Assembly (NCBI GenBank): GCA_902766365.1
Contig: CACXDC010000154.1
Span: forward strand, 1 to 35,714
DNA: 35,714 bases
From: an uncultured Lachnospiraceae bacterium
GTDB taxonomy: Bacteria; Bacillota; Clostridia; Lachnospirales; Lachnospiraceae
Direction: 5' to 3'
The position numbers and the translations under genes were made by a program. Positions 7,421-16,375 of this stretch are shown here, piece by piece. Positions within the stretch are counted from its first letter, which is position 1. Every line of letters starts with the position of its first letter. The notes beneath the pieces were generated by a model. That model saw nothing but the letters and a program-made list of their open reading frames with translations. It searched no databases and had not been told where the DNA came from.

Positions 7421-8731
7421 ATGAAGATAGCAGTAGCAGGAACCGGATATGTAGGACTGGTAGCAGGTGTATGCTTTGCAGAGAAAGGTTATGATGTTAC
7501 CTGCGTAGATGTAGATGAGAAGAAAATAGAAATGATGCGTCAGGGCATTTCTCCCATTTATGAAGATGGACTGGAAGAACTGATGCAGAAGAACAATGCA
7601 AGGGGAACCCTGCATTATACTACAGACCATGTGGCAGCTTATAAGGATGCAGATGCCATCTTTATCGGCGTAGGCACACCGGAAATGCCGGATGGAAGCG
7701 CCAACTTAAGTTATATTGCCACTGTATCAAGACAGATCGCAGAATCTGTGGAGAAGGACTGTCTTGTTGTTGTGAAGTCCACAGTACCTGTAGGAACCAA
7801 TGACAAGGTAGAGCAGTTTATCAAGGATTTCCTTGTCCATGATGTGGAAGTGGAGGTAGCTTCCAATCCGGAATTCCTTGCACAGGGAACTGCAGTACAT
7901 GATACCCTTCATGCAGCAAGGATCATCATCGGTACAGAGAGCAAAAAGGCAGAGGAGATGCTGAAGAAGATCTATGAGCCTTTTGGTCTTCCCATTGTAT
8001 CTGTCAAGAGAAGATCAGCAGAAATGATCAAGTATGCCTGCAATGATTTCCTGGCACTGAAGATTTCCTATATGAACGATATCGCCAATCTCTGCGAGCT
8101 GGTTGGTGCAGACATCAAGGATGTGGCAGAGGGCATGAGATATGATGAAAGGATCGGATCCCGTTTCCTGAATGCCGGTATCGGTTATGGCGGAAGCTGT
8201 TTCCCCAAGGATACCAAGGCGCTGAAATTCCTGGCAAGAGAGCATGGCTACCAGCTTCGTACGGTGGAGGCCTGTGTAGCAGTAAACAGTGACCAGAAAA
8301 CCAGACTGTTTGAGAAGGCAAAGGACAGGATGATCTCCTTCAGCGGTCTTAAGGTAGCAGTACTTGGTCTTACCTTTAAGGCAGGAACAGACGACCTTCG
8401 AGAAGCGCCTTCCATTGATAATATCAGACTGCTGTTACAGAACGGTGCTGATATTTATGCCTATGACCCCAAGGGAGAAACAAGAGCAAAGATGCTTTTC
8501 CCGGAAGGCAAGCTGGATAAGGGAACCATGAATTATGTGGCATCCCCCGAGGAAGCACTGAATGGAGCCAATATCTGCTTTGTATTTACCGAGTGGAAGG
8601 AAATGAAGGAATTAACACCTGCAGACTATAAGAAGATGATGCACACACCACTGGTATATGACGGACGAAATCTTTATGCACCGGAGGACATGAAGGCAGC
8701 AGGCGTTGAATACTACAGTATCGGACGATAA
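7421..8731 (+). CDS. ugd: UDP-glucose 6-dehydrogenase
   Basis: A 436-residue member of the UDP-glucose/GDP-mannose dehydrogenase family. GTGYVGLVAG near residues 7-16 is the NAD-binding loop; VGTPEMPDG, STVPVGTN and SNPEFLAQGTAV follow; FLNAGIGYGGSCFPKDTKAL contains the catalytic cysteine C260, and LTFKAGTDDLREAPS marks the C-terminal UDP-binding domain. It oxidises UDP-glucose twice to UDP-glucuronate, a precursor for capsule or wall polysaccharides. It lies behind its own likely promoter and next to ManC, which suggests a shared supply role for surface glycans although no glycosyltransferase is present in the window. Confidence 0.95.
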   Translation: MKIAVAGTGYVGLVAGVCFAEKGYDVTCVDVDEKKIEMMRQGISPIYEDGLEELMQKNNARGTLHYTTDHVAAYKDADAIFIGVGTPEMPDGSANLSYIATVSRQIAESVEKDCLVVVKSTVPVGTNDKVEQFIKDFLVHDVEVEVASNPEFLAQGTAVHDTLHAARIIIGTESKKAEEMLKKIYEPFGLPIVSVKRRSAEMIKYACNDFLALKISYMNDIANLCELVGADIKDVAEGMRYDERIGSRFLNAGIGYGGSCFPKDTKALKFLAREHGYQLRTVEACVAVNSDQKTRLFEKAKDRMISFSGLKVAVLGLTFKAGTDDLREAPSIDNIRLLLQNGADIYAYDPKGETRAKMLFPEGKLDKGTMNYVASPEEALNGANICFVFTEWKEMKELTPADYKKMMHTPLVYDGRNLYAPEDMKAAGVEYYSIGR

Positions 8732-8761
8732 CAGGATGCAGAAAAGAAATCTGCAGATGCC

Positions 8762-8779
8762 GGCAGCAGAGATGCTGCC
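8762..8779 (+). other. stem-loop downstream of ugd
   Basis: GGCAGCA and TGCTGCC form a perfect 7-bp stem closing a GAGA tetraloop of the GNRA type. No T-run follows, so it is not a standard intrinsic terminator. It may stabilise the 3' end of the ugd message or sit in the leader of the next gene. Confidence 0.4.
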
Positions 8780-8816
8780 ATGCTGACAGAAACTCAAAAG
8801 TGGAGGGTGGACCTGT

Positions 8817-9770
8817 ATGGAAAGAGATAAACAGAATGAAAAGCGGATTTTCCTGTTTCTTGCAATTACATTTCTGATCACTTATGTAATAGAAATTGCT
8901 TTTATAGCACCTATGGCGGGAAGTGGTGATCAGGGCAGAGCCGTGATGGCGCAGAGCCTGATCGCAGCCGTGATGTTTGTACCGGCGATCGGAGTGGTAC
9001 TGACAAGGCTTCTGACGAAGGAAGGATTTGCCATTAAGGAACTGCATCTGGCTTTTAAATGGAAGGGCAACCAGAAATATTATATGCTGGTCTGGCCTGG
9101 ACTTGCCGGAATGATCCTTCTTGGTGCTATCCTGTATTTCCTGATCTTCCGGGAGCAGTTTGACAGTAATCTTGGTTATATCGGAGCGCTGCTTACGGCG
9201 CAGGATGGCAATACCTATACGACAGGTCAGCTCTGGCAGTATATGTTCTTCCAGCTTCTGATCGGTGTGGTACTGTCACCTCTTGTCAATCTTGTGAACT
9301 GCTTTGGCGAAGAGTGGGGCTGGAGAGGATATCTGCTCCCGAAGCTTTTGAAATGTCTGCCGGTGGTACCGGCGGTACTTCTGGATGGTGTGATCTGGGG
9401 ACTGTGGCATGCACCACTGATCGCCCTGATCGGTTATAATTACGGAATCGGTTATGCAGGATATCCAGTGACCGGAATCCTGGCAATGTGTGTATTCTGC
9501 ATGGCAGTAGGTACGATCTTTTCCTATACGGAGATCAAGACGGGAAGCTGTATCCCATCCATTCTTGGACATGGAATGATCAATGGATTTTCCATGATAG
9601 GAGTATACTTTACTTCTCTGGAACACCCTTACAATGTATTCCTTGGACCTATGCCGCTTGGACTCATTGGAGGTCTGTTTATCCTGATCATGGCAGGGGT
9701 ACTTTTGTATCAGTTGAATCAGGAGGAGAAAGCCGCCAAATCAGCAGAGGAACAGGTAAAAGATTTGTAA
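8817..9770 (+). CDS. CPBP-family intramembrane metalloprotease (CAAX protease/Abi type)
   Basis: A 317-residue membrane protein with about eight hydrophobic segments. The family motifs are all present: GEEWGWRGYLLPKLL (the EExxxR glutamates), VIWGLWHAPL, and a third SILGHGMING with the C-terminal histidine. Members are intramembrane glutamate-type proteases, some involved in bacteriocin immunity, others in membrane-protein turnover; the substrate here is unknown. The N-terminus is cytoplasmic and charged, then the first membrane segment starts near residue 13. GGAGGG precedes the ATG. The protein ends in a charged tail KAAKSAEEQVKDL. It is followed by the rimP operon leader, so it appears to be the last gene of its unit or monocistronic. 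Confidence 0.88.
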   Translation: MERDKQNEKRIFLFLAITFLITYVIEIAFIAPMAGSGDQGRAVMAQSLIAAVMFVPAIGVVLTRLLTKEGFAIKELHLAFKWKGNQKYYMLVWPGLAGMILLGAILYFLIFREQFDSNLGYIGALLTAQDGNTYTTGQLWQYMFFQLLIGVVLSPLVNLVNCFGEEWGWRGYLLPKLLKCLPVVPAVLLDGVIWGLWHAPLIALIGYNYGIGYAGYPVTGILAMCVFCMAVGTIFSYTEIKTGSCIPSILGHGMINGFSMIGVYFTSLEHPYNVFLGPMPLGLIGGLFILIMAGVLLYQLNQEEKAAKSAEEQVKDL

Positions 9771-9776
9771 AACTGC

Positions 9777-9805
9777 TTGCAATTTGTAGACAGGAGTGCT
9801 ACAAT
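9777..9805 (+). promoter_or_regulatory. probable promoter of the rimP-nusA-infB operon
   Basis: TTGCAA at 9777-9782 and TACAAT at 9800-9805 with a 17-base spacer. The expected start point near 9812 places the hairpin at 9834-9861 inside the leader transcript, about 130 bases upstream of the rimP ATG. Confidence 0.55.
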
Positions 9806-9833
9806 GCAGATGTTGTTAAATGATTACAGTTTT

Positions 9834-9861
9834 AAGTGGACTTGCGAGAGTCCACTTTTTT
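9834..9861 (+). terminator. intrinsic terminator or attenuator in the rimP leader
   Basis: AAGTGGACT (9834-9842) pairs perfectly with AGTCCACTT (9849-9857) around a 6-base loop, and Ts continue to 9861 before the run is broken by ACTG. It could end CPBP-gene transcription, but it also lies downstream of a good promoter, as an attenuator would. Confidence 0.7.
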
Positions 9862-9896
9862 ACTGCCATGTATATTGAAAATACCGGAGTATGCGG

Positions 9897-9917
9897 GAGA
9901 CTGTAAAAGACAGTTTC
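9897..9917 (+). other. second leader hairpin before rimP
   Basis: GAGACTGT (9897-9904) pairs with ACAGTTTC (9910-9917) over 8 bp including one G-U pair, with an AAAAG loop. It has no T-tract and lies 25 bases before the rimP start codon. Confidence 0.4.
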
Positions 9918-9942
9918 TGGTATGCACAGGAAAGGGAGAAAG

Positions 9943-10407
9943 ATGTCTAAGAAGGAAAATTATGAATCAAAGACAGAAGCACTTCTTCTTCCCATCGCAG
10001 AAAAGAACCATGTGGAGATCTATGACGTGGAGTATGTGAAGGAAGGAAGTGAATGGTATCTTCGGGCTTACATTGACAAGGAGGGCGGTGTCAGCATCAA
10101 TGACTGTGAGGCTGTGAGCCGTGAACTTTCAGATGCCCTTGACAGAGAGGACTTCGTAGAGGATGCCTATATTCTGGAGGTGAGCAGTCCCGGGCTTGGA
10201 AGAGTTCTGAAGAAAGATAAACATCTGCAGAGAAGTCTGGGGGATAAGGTAGAGCTTAAGACCTATAAACCGGTAAACGGAAGCCGTGAGTTTGAAGGGA
10301 TCCTGAAGGGATTCGATGGCAGCACAGTGACAATACAGAGTGAGGAAGAAGAACTGCAGTTTGACAGAAAAGATATTGCCGTAATAAAACTGGCATTTGA
10401 TTTTTAG
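9943..10407 (+). CDS. rimP: ribosome maturation factor RimP
   Basis: A 154-residue RimP, the 30S-subunit maturation factor. Visible landmarks are VEIYDVEYVKEGSEWYLRAYID in the N-terminal domain, GGVSINDCEAVSREL, the highly conserved LEVSSPGLGRVLKK, and a C-terminal SH3-like FEGILKGFDG...DIAVIKL. It is the first gene of the nusA-infB operon, as in most Firmicutes. The start at 9943 (MSKKENY) follows an AAAGGGAG purine run; an upstream in-frame ATG at 9922 would add seven residues and has no better site. The nusA start is 18 bases after its stop. Confidence 0.95.
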   Translation: MSKKENYESKTEALLLPIAEKNHVEIYDVEYVKEGSEWYLRAYIDKEGGVSINDCEAVSRELSDALDREDFVEDAYILEVSSPGLGRVLKKDKHLQRSLGDKVELKTYKPVNGSREFEGILKGFDGSTVTIQSEEEELQFDRKDIAVIKLAFDF

Positions 10408-10425
10408 CGAGGAAAGGATAAGAAA

Positions 10426-11565
10426 ATGAACAAGGAATTAATGGAAGCACTGGACATTCTGGAAAAAGAAAAGGAGATCAGCAAGGAAACACTGTTTGAG
10501 GCAATCGAGAATTCACTTCTGACAGCCTGCAAGAACCATTTCGGAAAGGCAGATAATATCAAGGTAGAGATCGACAGAGATACCTGTGATTTCCTCTGCT
10601 ATGCAGAAAAGGAAGTAGTAGATGAGGTAGAAGATGACTGCCTGCAGATCTCTCTTGAGGATGCACAGAAGATCAAGGCAGATGCCAAGATCGGAGATAT
10701 GATCCATGTAGAGATTAAGTCCAAGGAATTCGGACGTATTGCCACACAGAATGCCAAGAACGTAATCCTGCAGAAGATCCGTGAAGAGGAAAGAAGCGTG
10801 ATCTATAACCAGTATTATGAGAAGGAAAAGGATGTTGTTACCGGTATTGTACAGCGTTATGTGGGAAGAAATATCAGCATCAACCTTGGCAAGGCAGACG
10901 GTATCTTAAATGAGAGCGAGCAGGTAAAGGGTGAGGTCTTCAAGCCTACAGAGAGAATCAAGGTTTATATCCTGGAAGTAAAGAATACACCTAAGGGACC
11001 GAGGATCCTGGTAAGCCGTACCCATCCCGAACTGGTCAAGAGACTGTTTGAGGCAGAGGTAACCGAGATCAAGGACGGAACCGTAGAGATCATGAGTATT
11101 GCCAGAGAAGCAGGCAGCAGAACCAAGATGGCAGTACGCTCCAATAACCCCAATGTAGATGCGGTAGGTGCCTGCGTAGGTATCAACGGTGCGAGAGTAA
11201 ATTCCATTGTAGATGAACTGCGTGGAGAAAAGATCGATATCATCAACTGGGATGAGAACCCCGGTAACCTGATCCAGAATGCACTTTCACCGGCCAAGAT
11301 CGTGGCAGTATTTGCTGATCCTGATGAGAAGACAGCAAAGGTTGTTGTTCCGGATTATCAGCTCTCTCTGGCAATCGGTAAGGAAGGACAGAATGCAAGA
11401 CTGGCAGCCAGACTGACAGGCTACAAGATCGATATTAAGAGTGAGACCCAGGCAAAGGATGCACCCGGCTTCCGTTATGAAGATTATATGGATGAATATG
11501 ATGAGTATGACGATGAAGAATATGAAGAGGGATATGCAGAGGAGTCTGACAGCACACAGGAGTAA
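10426..11565 (+). CDS. nusA: transcription termination/antitermination protein NusA
   Basis: A 379-residue NusA without the C-terminal acidic repeats of proteobacteria. The N-terminal RNA-polymerase-binding domain spans about 1-125, the S1 domain about 130-200 (VVTGIVQRYVGRNISINLG), and two KH domains follow, with VSRTHPELVKRLFEAEVTEI before KH1, VGINGARVNSIVDELRGEKIDI, and LAIGKEGQNARLAARLTGYKIDI in KH2. It controls pausing and intrinsic termination. The last 30 residues are a run of Asp, Glu and Tyr (roughly 350-375), an acidic tail of unclear role. AGGAAAGG precedes the ATG. The leader hairpin upstream of rimP is a plausible site of NusA feedback. Confidence 0.97.
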   Translation: MNKELMEALDILEKEKEISKETLFEAIENSLLTACKNHFGKADNIKVEIDRDTCDFLCYAEKEVVDEVEDDCLQISLEDAQKIKADAKIGDMIHVEIKSKEFGRIATQNAKNVILQKIREEERSVIYNQYYEKEKDVVTGIVQRYVGRNISINLGKADGILNESEQVKGEVFKPTERIKVYILEVKNTPKGPRILVSRTHPELVKRLFEAEVTEIKDGTVEIMSIAREAGSRTKMAVRSNNPNVDAVGACVGINGARVNSIVDELRGEKIDIINWDENPGNLIQNALSPAKIVAVFADPDEKTAKVVVPDYQLSLAIGKEGQNARLAARLTGYKIDIKSETQAKDAPGFRYEDYMDEYDEYDDEEYEEGYAEESDSTQE

Positions 11566-11580
11566 GGAAGGAGTATTTGC

Positions 11581-11850
11581 ATGGCGAAAAAAATTCCGGT
11601 AAGACAGTGTGTTGGCTGCGGTGAGATGAAGAACAAGAAGGAAATGATGCGTGTGCTTCGTACACCGGAGGGAGAAACTGTGCTTGACAAAACAGGCAAG
11701 AAGAATGGCAGAGGCGCATATCTTTGCATATCGAAGGAATGCCTTCAGAAAGCCAGAAAAAATAAAGGACTGGAACGCTCCTTTAAAATGAGTATTCCAA
11801 ATGAAGTTTATGACAGCCTGGAAAAGGAGTTTGATGAAGAGAATGGATAG
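11581..11850 (+). CDS. rnpM: RNase P modulator RnpM (YlxR)
   Basis: An 89-residue YlxR-family RNA-binding protein. C10 and C13 in RQCVGCGEMKNKKEM, then LRTPEG, LDKTGKKNGRGAYLC and CLQKARKNKGLERSF define the family. RnpM has been reported to bind RNase P RNA and modulate its activity; earlier names are YlxR and the nucleic-acid-binding DUF448. It sits between nusA and ylxQ in the invariant Firmicutes order. GGAAGGAG is placed 7-8 bases before the ATG. Its end overlaps the next start by 17 bases. Confidence 0.93.
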   Translation: MAKKIPVRQCVGCGEMKNKKEMMRVLRTPEGETVLDKTGKKNGRGAYLCISKECLQKARKNKGLERSFKMSIPNEVYDSLEKEFDEENG

Positions 11851-12145
11851 GATCTTATCCCTGCTGTCACTTTCCGCAAAGGGAAGAAATCTGGTCAGTG
11901 GAGAATTTATGGCAGAAAAAGCAATAAAGGAAGGAACGGCGAAGGTTGTGATTGTATCAGAAGATGCCTCGGAGAATACGAAGAAGCATTTCCGTGATAT
12001 GTGCAGTTATCGGAAGGTACCGGTTTTCTTTTATGCGACAAAGGAGGAGCTTGGAAAAGCAATAGGCAGGGAAATGAGGGCATCTCTTGCAGTAACGGAT
12101 GCCGGGATGGCAGCAAACATAATCGGACATTTGGAAGAAAGGTAA
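11834..12145 (+). CDS. ylxQ: L7Ae-family ribosomal-like protein YlxQ
   Basis: A 103-residue L7Ae/L30e/Gadd45-fold protein: ILSLLSLSAKGRNLVSGEF, AEKAIKEGTAKVVIVSEDASENTKK, CSYRKVPVFFYATKEELGKAIGRE and ASLAVTDAGMA. Family members bind kink-turn RNA. Its overlap with rnpM implies translational coupling. The start at 11834 has AAGGAG 4 bases upstream within rnpM; ATG at 11843, three codons later, remains possible. Frames further upstream are not conserved. Confidence 0.88.
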   Translation: MKRMDRILSLLSLSAKGRNLVSGEFMAEKAIKEGTAKVVIVSEDASENTKKHFRDMCSYRKVPVFFYATKEELGKAIGREMRASLAVTDAGMAANIIGHLEER

Positions 12146-12163
12146 TGAGACGGAGGTAGTAGA

Positions 12164-15019
12164 ATGGCCAAAATGAAAGTGCATGAATTAGCAAAAGAAC
12201 TGCAGAAGCAGAGCAAGGAGATCATTGCGTTTCTGCAGGAAAAGGGAATAGAAGCCAAAGCACCTCAGAGTACACTGGAGGAGGATACCGTGGCACTCGT
12301 GAGAAAGAGCTTTGGAACAGATACAGAAAAGGCAGAAGAAAAGAAGGCAGCTCCTGTAAAGGAAGAAAGTACAGGTACACCGGCACCTGCAGCACCGGTG
12401 AAGGAGCAGAGTGCAGAGGAAGCACCGAAGAAGAAAAAGAAGATCATTATTGTCAGCAATAATAATGGCGGGAATAACTTTTCTTCCCAGAGACCTGGAA
12501 ATAACAGACCCGGACAGGGCGGGGGCAACAGACAGGGAAACAATGGTGGTAACCGCCAGAACAGACCTGTGCAGGAAACACATCACAGGATCATCAAGCC
12601 TCTGACGGCACCTTCCATGCCAGATACCATGAAGCCGGACTTTAAGCAGAATGCGAGAAGAATGGAAGAAGAGAGGAACGCAGCCAGAAATCAGGCGAAA
12701 AGAGAAGCTGAGGCTGCAGCGGCAGCAGCAGAGAGTGCCCAGAGAAGACCTGCACCTTCCCAGAATCAGAATCAGGGTCAGAGACAGACACCGAATCAGA
12801 ATCAGCAGTCAAGGGAACAGGCACCTGCCAGAACACAGGGCAGAGAGGAAAGATATCAGAGAAATGAAAGATCACAGGAGCAGAGACCGCAGAGAAATGA
12901 CGGCAGAGGAAACTTTTCAGGCAATCGCCAGAATAATGCGGGCGGCAGGAACGATTTCCGCAGGGATGGCGCTCCTTCAAATGGCGGCAGACCTTCGGGA
13001 AATAACGGGCGTCCTGAAAGAAGCAATGGCGGGCAGGACAATCGATTTAAAAAGCCTGAAAGACAGGGTAAAGGTTTCATGGCAGATACCTCGATCAAGG
13101 ATGCCGAGAAGCACAGAGACGAAGAAAAGCGCAGGAACAGTCAGGAGCGTGACAAGAAGTCCAAGAAGGATTTCATGTACGAAGAGGACGAAGCTGCACT
13201 GAAGAACAAGAATAAAGCCGGCAGATTCATCAAGCCTGAGAAGAAGCAGGAAGAGCCGGAAGAGCAGATCAAGGTGATCACCCTGCCGGAATCCCTTACG
13301 ATCAAGGAACTGGCAGATAAGATGAAAATGCAGCCTTCCGTGATCATCAAGAAGCTGTTCCTGCAGGGGCAGATCGTAACAGTGAACACAGAGATTTCCT
13401 ATGAGGAAGCAGAGAATATTGCGATCGATTATGACATTATCTGCGAAAAGGAAGTTAAGGTAGATGTGATCGAAGAGCTTCTGAAAGAGGATGAAGAGAA
13501 GGAAGAAGATCTCGAGAGAAGACCTCCCGTTATCTGTGTCATGGGTCACGTTGACCATGGTAAGACATCCCTTCTTGATGCAATCCGTAAGACCAATGTA
13601 ACCGATAAGGAAGCAGGTGGTATTACACAGCACATCGGTGCGTATACTGTAAACGTAAAGGGACAGAGCATTACCTTCCTGGATACACCGGGACACGAGG
13701 CCTTTACTGCCATGCGTATGAGAGGTGCAAACTCCACAGATATTGCTATTCTGGTAGTAGCGGCAGATGACGGTGTTATGCCTCAGACAGTAGAAGCAAT
13801 CAATCATGCCAAGGCAGCCGGTATTGAAATCATTGTTGCAGTTAACAAGATCGATAAGCCGGGTGCCAATATCGATAAAGTAAAGCAGGAAATGACAGAG
13901 TATGAACTGATCCCTGTAGACTGGGGCGGAAGCACAGAATTTGTGCCTGTTTCAGCCAAATCCGGTGAGGGAATCGATACCCTGCTTGAGACGATCCTTC
14001 TGACAGCAGAGATCATGGAGCTGAAGGCAAATCCTCACAGACGTGCAAGAGGTCTTGTGATCGAGGCAGAACTTGACAAGGGACGTGGTCCTGTGGCAAC
14101 GGTACTGGTACAGAAGGGTACCCTTCATGTAGGAGACTTTATTTCTGCAGGAGCGACTCATGGTAAGGTAAGAGCCATGGTAGACGATAAGGGCAGAAGA
14201 GTAAAGGAAGCACTGCCTTCCACACCTGTCGAGATTCTGGGTCTTTCTGATGTACCAAGTGCGGGTGAAGTATTTATCGCTCATGAGAGTGATAAGGTAG
14301 CGAAGTCTTATGCAGAAACCTACCTGGCTCAGAATAAGGTGAAGAAGCTGGAAGAGACCAAGGCAAAGATGTCCCTGGATGATCTGTTCAGCCAGATCCA
14401 GGCAGGTAATCTGAAGGAACTGAACATTATTGTCAAAGCAGATGTTCAGGGTAGTGTAGAAGCAGTAAAACAGAGCCTGATGAAGCTTTCCAATGAAGAG
14501 GTTGTTGTAAAGTGCATCCATGGAGGTGTTGGTGCCATCAATGAGTCCGACGTTTCCCTGGCAAGTGCATCCTCAGCGATCATCATCGGATTTAATGTAC
14601 GTCCGGATGCGATGGCGAAGACCATTGCCGAAAGAGAAGGCGTAGATATCAGACTTTACAGAGTAATCTATCAAGCAATCGAAGATATTGAAGCTGCCAT
14701 GAAGGGTATGCTGGATCCTGTTTATGAGGAAAAGGTCATCGGTCATGCAGAGGTAAGACAGATCTTCAAGGCATCAGCAGTTGGAAATATCGCAGGATCC
14801 TATGTCCTTGACGGTGAATTCAGAAGAGACTGTAAGGTACGTATCACCAGAGAGGGTGAGCAGATCTATGAAGGCGAGCTGAAGTCCCTGAAGAGATTCA
14901 AGGATGATGTAAAGGAAGTCAAGGCAGGATTTGAGTGTGGTCTTGTATTTGACGGCTTTGACCAGATGAAGGAGCTTGATATCGTGGAAGCCTATATTAT
15001 GGTGGAGGTTCCAAGGTGA
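12164..15019 (+). CDS. infB: translation initiation factor IF-2
   Basis: A 951-residue IF-2. The IF2_N helical domain occupies about 1-50 ([17 protein letters not shown]). A long linker, about 55-370, is dominated by Asn, Gln, Arg, Gly, Ala and Glu, with runs such as [16 protein letters not shown] second IF2_N-like domain lies near 375-430 ([21 protein letters not shown]). The G domain starts near 460: [32 protein letters not shown] and SAK. Domains II, III and the fMet-tRNA-binding domain IV follow, ending [12 protein letters not shown]. It delivers initiator tRNA to the ribosome. GGAGG precedes the ATG. Its stop overlaps the rbfA start. Confidence 0.98.
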   Translation: MAKMKVHELAKELQKQSKEIIAFLQEKGIEAKAPQSTLEEDTVALVRKSFGTDTEKAEEKKAAPVKEESTGTPAPAAPVKEQSAEEAPKKKKKIIIVSNNNGGNNFSSQRPGNNRPGQGGGNRQGNNGGNRQNRPVQETHHRIIKPLTAPSMPDTMKPDFKQNARRMEEERNAARNQAKREAEAAAAAAESAQRRPAPSQNQNQGQRQTPNQNQQSREQAPARTQGREERYQRNERSQEQRPQRNDGRGNFSGNRQNNAGGRNDFRRDGAPSNGGRPSGNNGRPERSNGGQDNRFKKPERQGKGFMADTSIKDAEKHRDEEKRRNSQERDKKSKKDFMYEEDEAALKNKNKAGRFIKPEKKQEEPEEQIKVITLPESLTIKELADKMKMQPSVIIKKLFLQGQIVTVNTEISYEEAENIAIDYDIICEKEVKVDVIEELLKEDEEKEEDLERRPPVICVMGHVDHGKTSLLDAIRKTNVTDKEAGGITQHIGAYTVNVKGQSITFLDTPGHEAFTAMRMRGANSTDIAILVVAADDGVMPQTVEAINHAKAAGIEIIVAVNKIDKPGANIDKVKQEMTEYELIPVDWGGSTEFVPVSAKSGEGIDTLLETILLTAEIMELKANPHRRARGLVIEAELDKGRGPVATVLVQKGTLHVGDFISAGATHGKVRAMVDDKGRRVKEALPSTPVEILGLSDVPSAGEVFIAHESDKVAKSYAETYLAQNKVKKLEETKAKMSLDDLFSQIQAGNLKELNIIVKADVQGSVEAVKQSLMKLSNEEVVVKCIHGGVGAINESDVSLASASSAIIIGFNVRPDAMAKTIAEREGVDIRLYRVIYQAIEDIEAAMKGMLDPVYEEKVIGHAEVRQIFKASAVGNIAGSYVLDGEFRRDCKVRITREGEQIYEGELKSLKRFKDDVKEVKAGFECGLVFDGFDQMKELDIVEAYIMVEVPR

Positions 15020-15396
15020 GAAAGAACAGTATGAAAAATACAAGGATCAACGGTGAGGTGCAGCGTGTCCTTGCAGAAATCATCAGAGGGGGCATCAAGG
15101 ATCCCAGGATCAGCCCGCTTACCTCTGTGCTTTCTGTAGAGGTGGCACCGGATCTGAAGACCTGTAAGGCATGGATCAGCGTGTATGGAGACGAGAAGGC
15201 AAGGGAAGATACTCTTGCCGGGCTGAACAGTGCCGAAGGATATATCAGAAGCCGTCTGGCAAAGGAGATCAATCTGCGTAATACACCGGAGATAAGGTTT
15301 ATCGTGGATGAGTCTATTGCCTACGGTGTCAGAATGTCCAAACTGATTGATGATGTCATCAAAAAAGACGAAGAAGGGCAACATGAAAGTAATTGA
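15016..15396 (+). CDS. rbfA: ribosome-binding factor A
   Basis: A 126-residue RbfA with a KH-like fold: [49 protein letters not shown] and [26 protein letters not shown]. It assists maturation of the 16S rRNA 5' end in the 30S subunit, acting with RimP from the same operon. The start is taken as GTG at 15016, which has GGAGG 7 bases upstream and overlaps the infB stop; an ATG at 15031 would remove five residues. The C-terminus overlaps the nrnA start by 14 bases. Confidence 0.95.
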   Translation: MRKNSMKNTRINGEVQRVLAEIIRGGIKDPRISPLTSVLSVEVAPDLKTCKAWISVYGDEKAREDTLAGLNSAEGYIRSRLAKEINLRNTPEIRFIVDESIAYGVRMSKLIDDVIKKDEEGQHESN

Positions 15397-16369
15397 TATT
15401 TATGAAGAAGTAAAAGATGCAAAAACCATCGGGATCAGCGGTCATATCCGCCCTGATGGAGACTGTGTCGGTTCCTGTCTCGGATTATATCTTTATCTGA
15501 AAAAGAAATGCAGGGGGGCAAAGGTACAGGTAATGCTGGAGAAGCCGGGAGATATCTTTTCCTGCATCAGCGGATTTGACGAGATTGATAGTACCTTTGC
15601 AGGACAACAGGAACCCTATGATGCGTTTATCGCACTGGACTGTGAAAAGAGCAGGCTGGGTGAAGCCGAGAAGTTTTTTGACAGGGCAGTTAAAAAAATC
15701 AATATTGATCATCACATCAGCAATGAAAACGGCTGTGGCGATGTGAATTATGTGGTTCCGACAGCCAGCTCAGCCAGTGAACTGGTCTATGATGTGATCC
15801 GGAAGGAAGAGTTAGATGCAGAGATCGCCAAGGCGCTTTACATAGGGATCATACACGATACCGGTGTGTTCCAGTATTCCAATACATCACCGAAGACCAT
15901 GCAGACCGCATCCCATCTGATCTCTTTCGGATTTGATTTTCCGGCACTGATCAGCAGTACATTTTATGAGAAGACCTATATCCAGAATCAGATCCTTGGA
16001 AGGGCACTTCTGGAGAGTATTCTTTTTATGGATGGCAGATGTGTGGTCAGCATGATCGATAAGAAGACCATGGCATTTTATGATGCGGACTCCCATGATC
16101 TGGAGGGAATTGTAAGCCAGCTCCGTAATACCAGAGGAGTAGAATGTGCCATCTTTATGTATCAGACGGGAACGCTGGAGTATAAGGTGAGTCTGCGGTC
16201 AGCAGGTATCATAGATGTGGCCAGGGTAGCGGCCTTTTTTGGCGGTGGTGGACACATCCGGGCAGCCGGAGTGACAATGCAGGGAACGTTCCATGATATT
16301 GTGAACAATCTTTCTGCGCAGATTGCACTGCAGTTTGAAGAAAATGCAGATAAAAAAGAAGCAGAGTGA
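15383..16369 (+). CDS. nrnA: DHH-family bifunctional oligoribonuclease/PAP phosphatase NrnA
   Basis: A 328-residue DHH/DHHA1 phosphoesterase. HIRPDGDCVGS holds D25 and D27, ALDCEK gives another metal aspartate, INIDHHISN is the DHH signature, and GGGGHIRAAG near the C-terminus is the DHHA1 nucleotide-binding motif. NrnA degrades short RNA oligonucleotides and dephosphorylates pAp. The start is at 15383 inside rbfA, with a weak AAGGG upstream; upstream in-frame ATGs at 15347-15353 lie deep in rbfA and would add a non-conserved lysine-rich segment. The nrnA position between rbfA and truB is typical of Firmicutes. Confidence 0.93.
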   Translation: MKVIDIYEEVKDAKTIGISGHIRPDGDCVGSCLGLYLYLKKKCRGAKVQVMLEKPGDIFSCISGFDEIDSTFAGQQEPYDAFIALDCEKSRLGEAEKFFDRAVKKINIDHHISNENGCGDVNYVVPTASSASELVYDVIRKEELDAEIAKALYIGIIHDTGVFQYSNTSPKTMQTASHLISFGFDFPALISSTFYEKTYIQNQILGRALLESILFMDGRCVVSMIDKKTMAFYDADSHDLEGIVSQLRNTRGVECAIFMYQTGTLEYKVSLRSAGIIDVARVAAFFGGGGHIRAAGVTMQGTFHDIVNNLSAQIALQFEENADKKEAE

Positions 16370-16375
16370 GAAAAC

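Noticed and set aside
8762..8779. The GAGA-capped hairpin after ugd as an intrinsic terminator
   Set aside because: No T-run follows the stem; listed only as a stem-loop.
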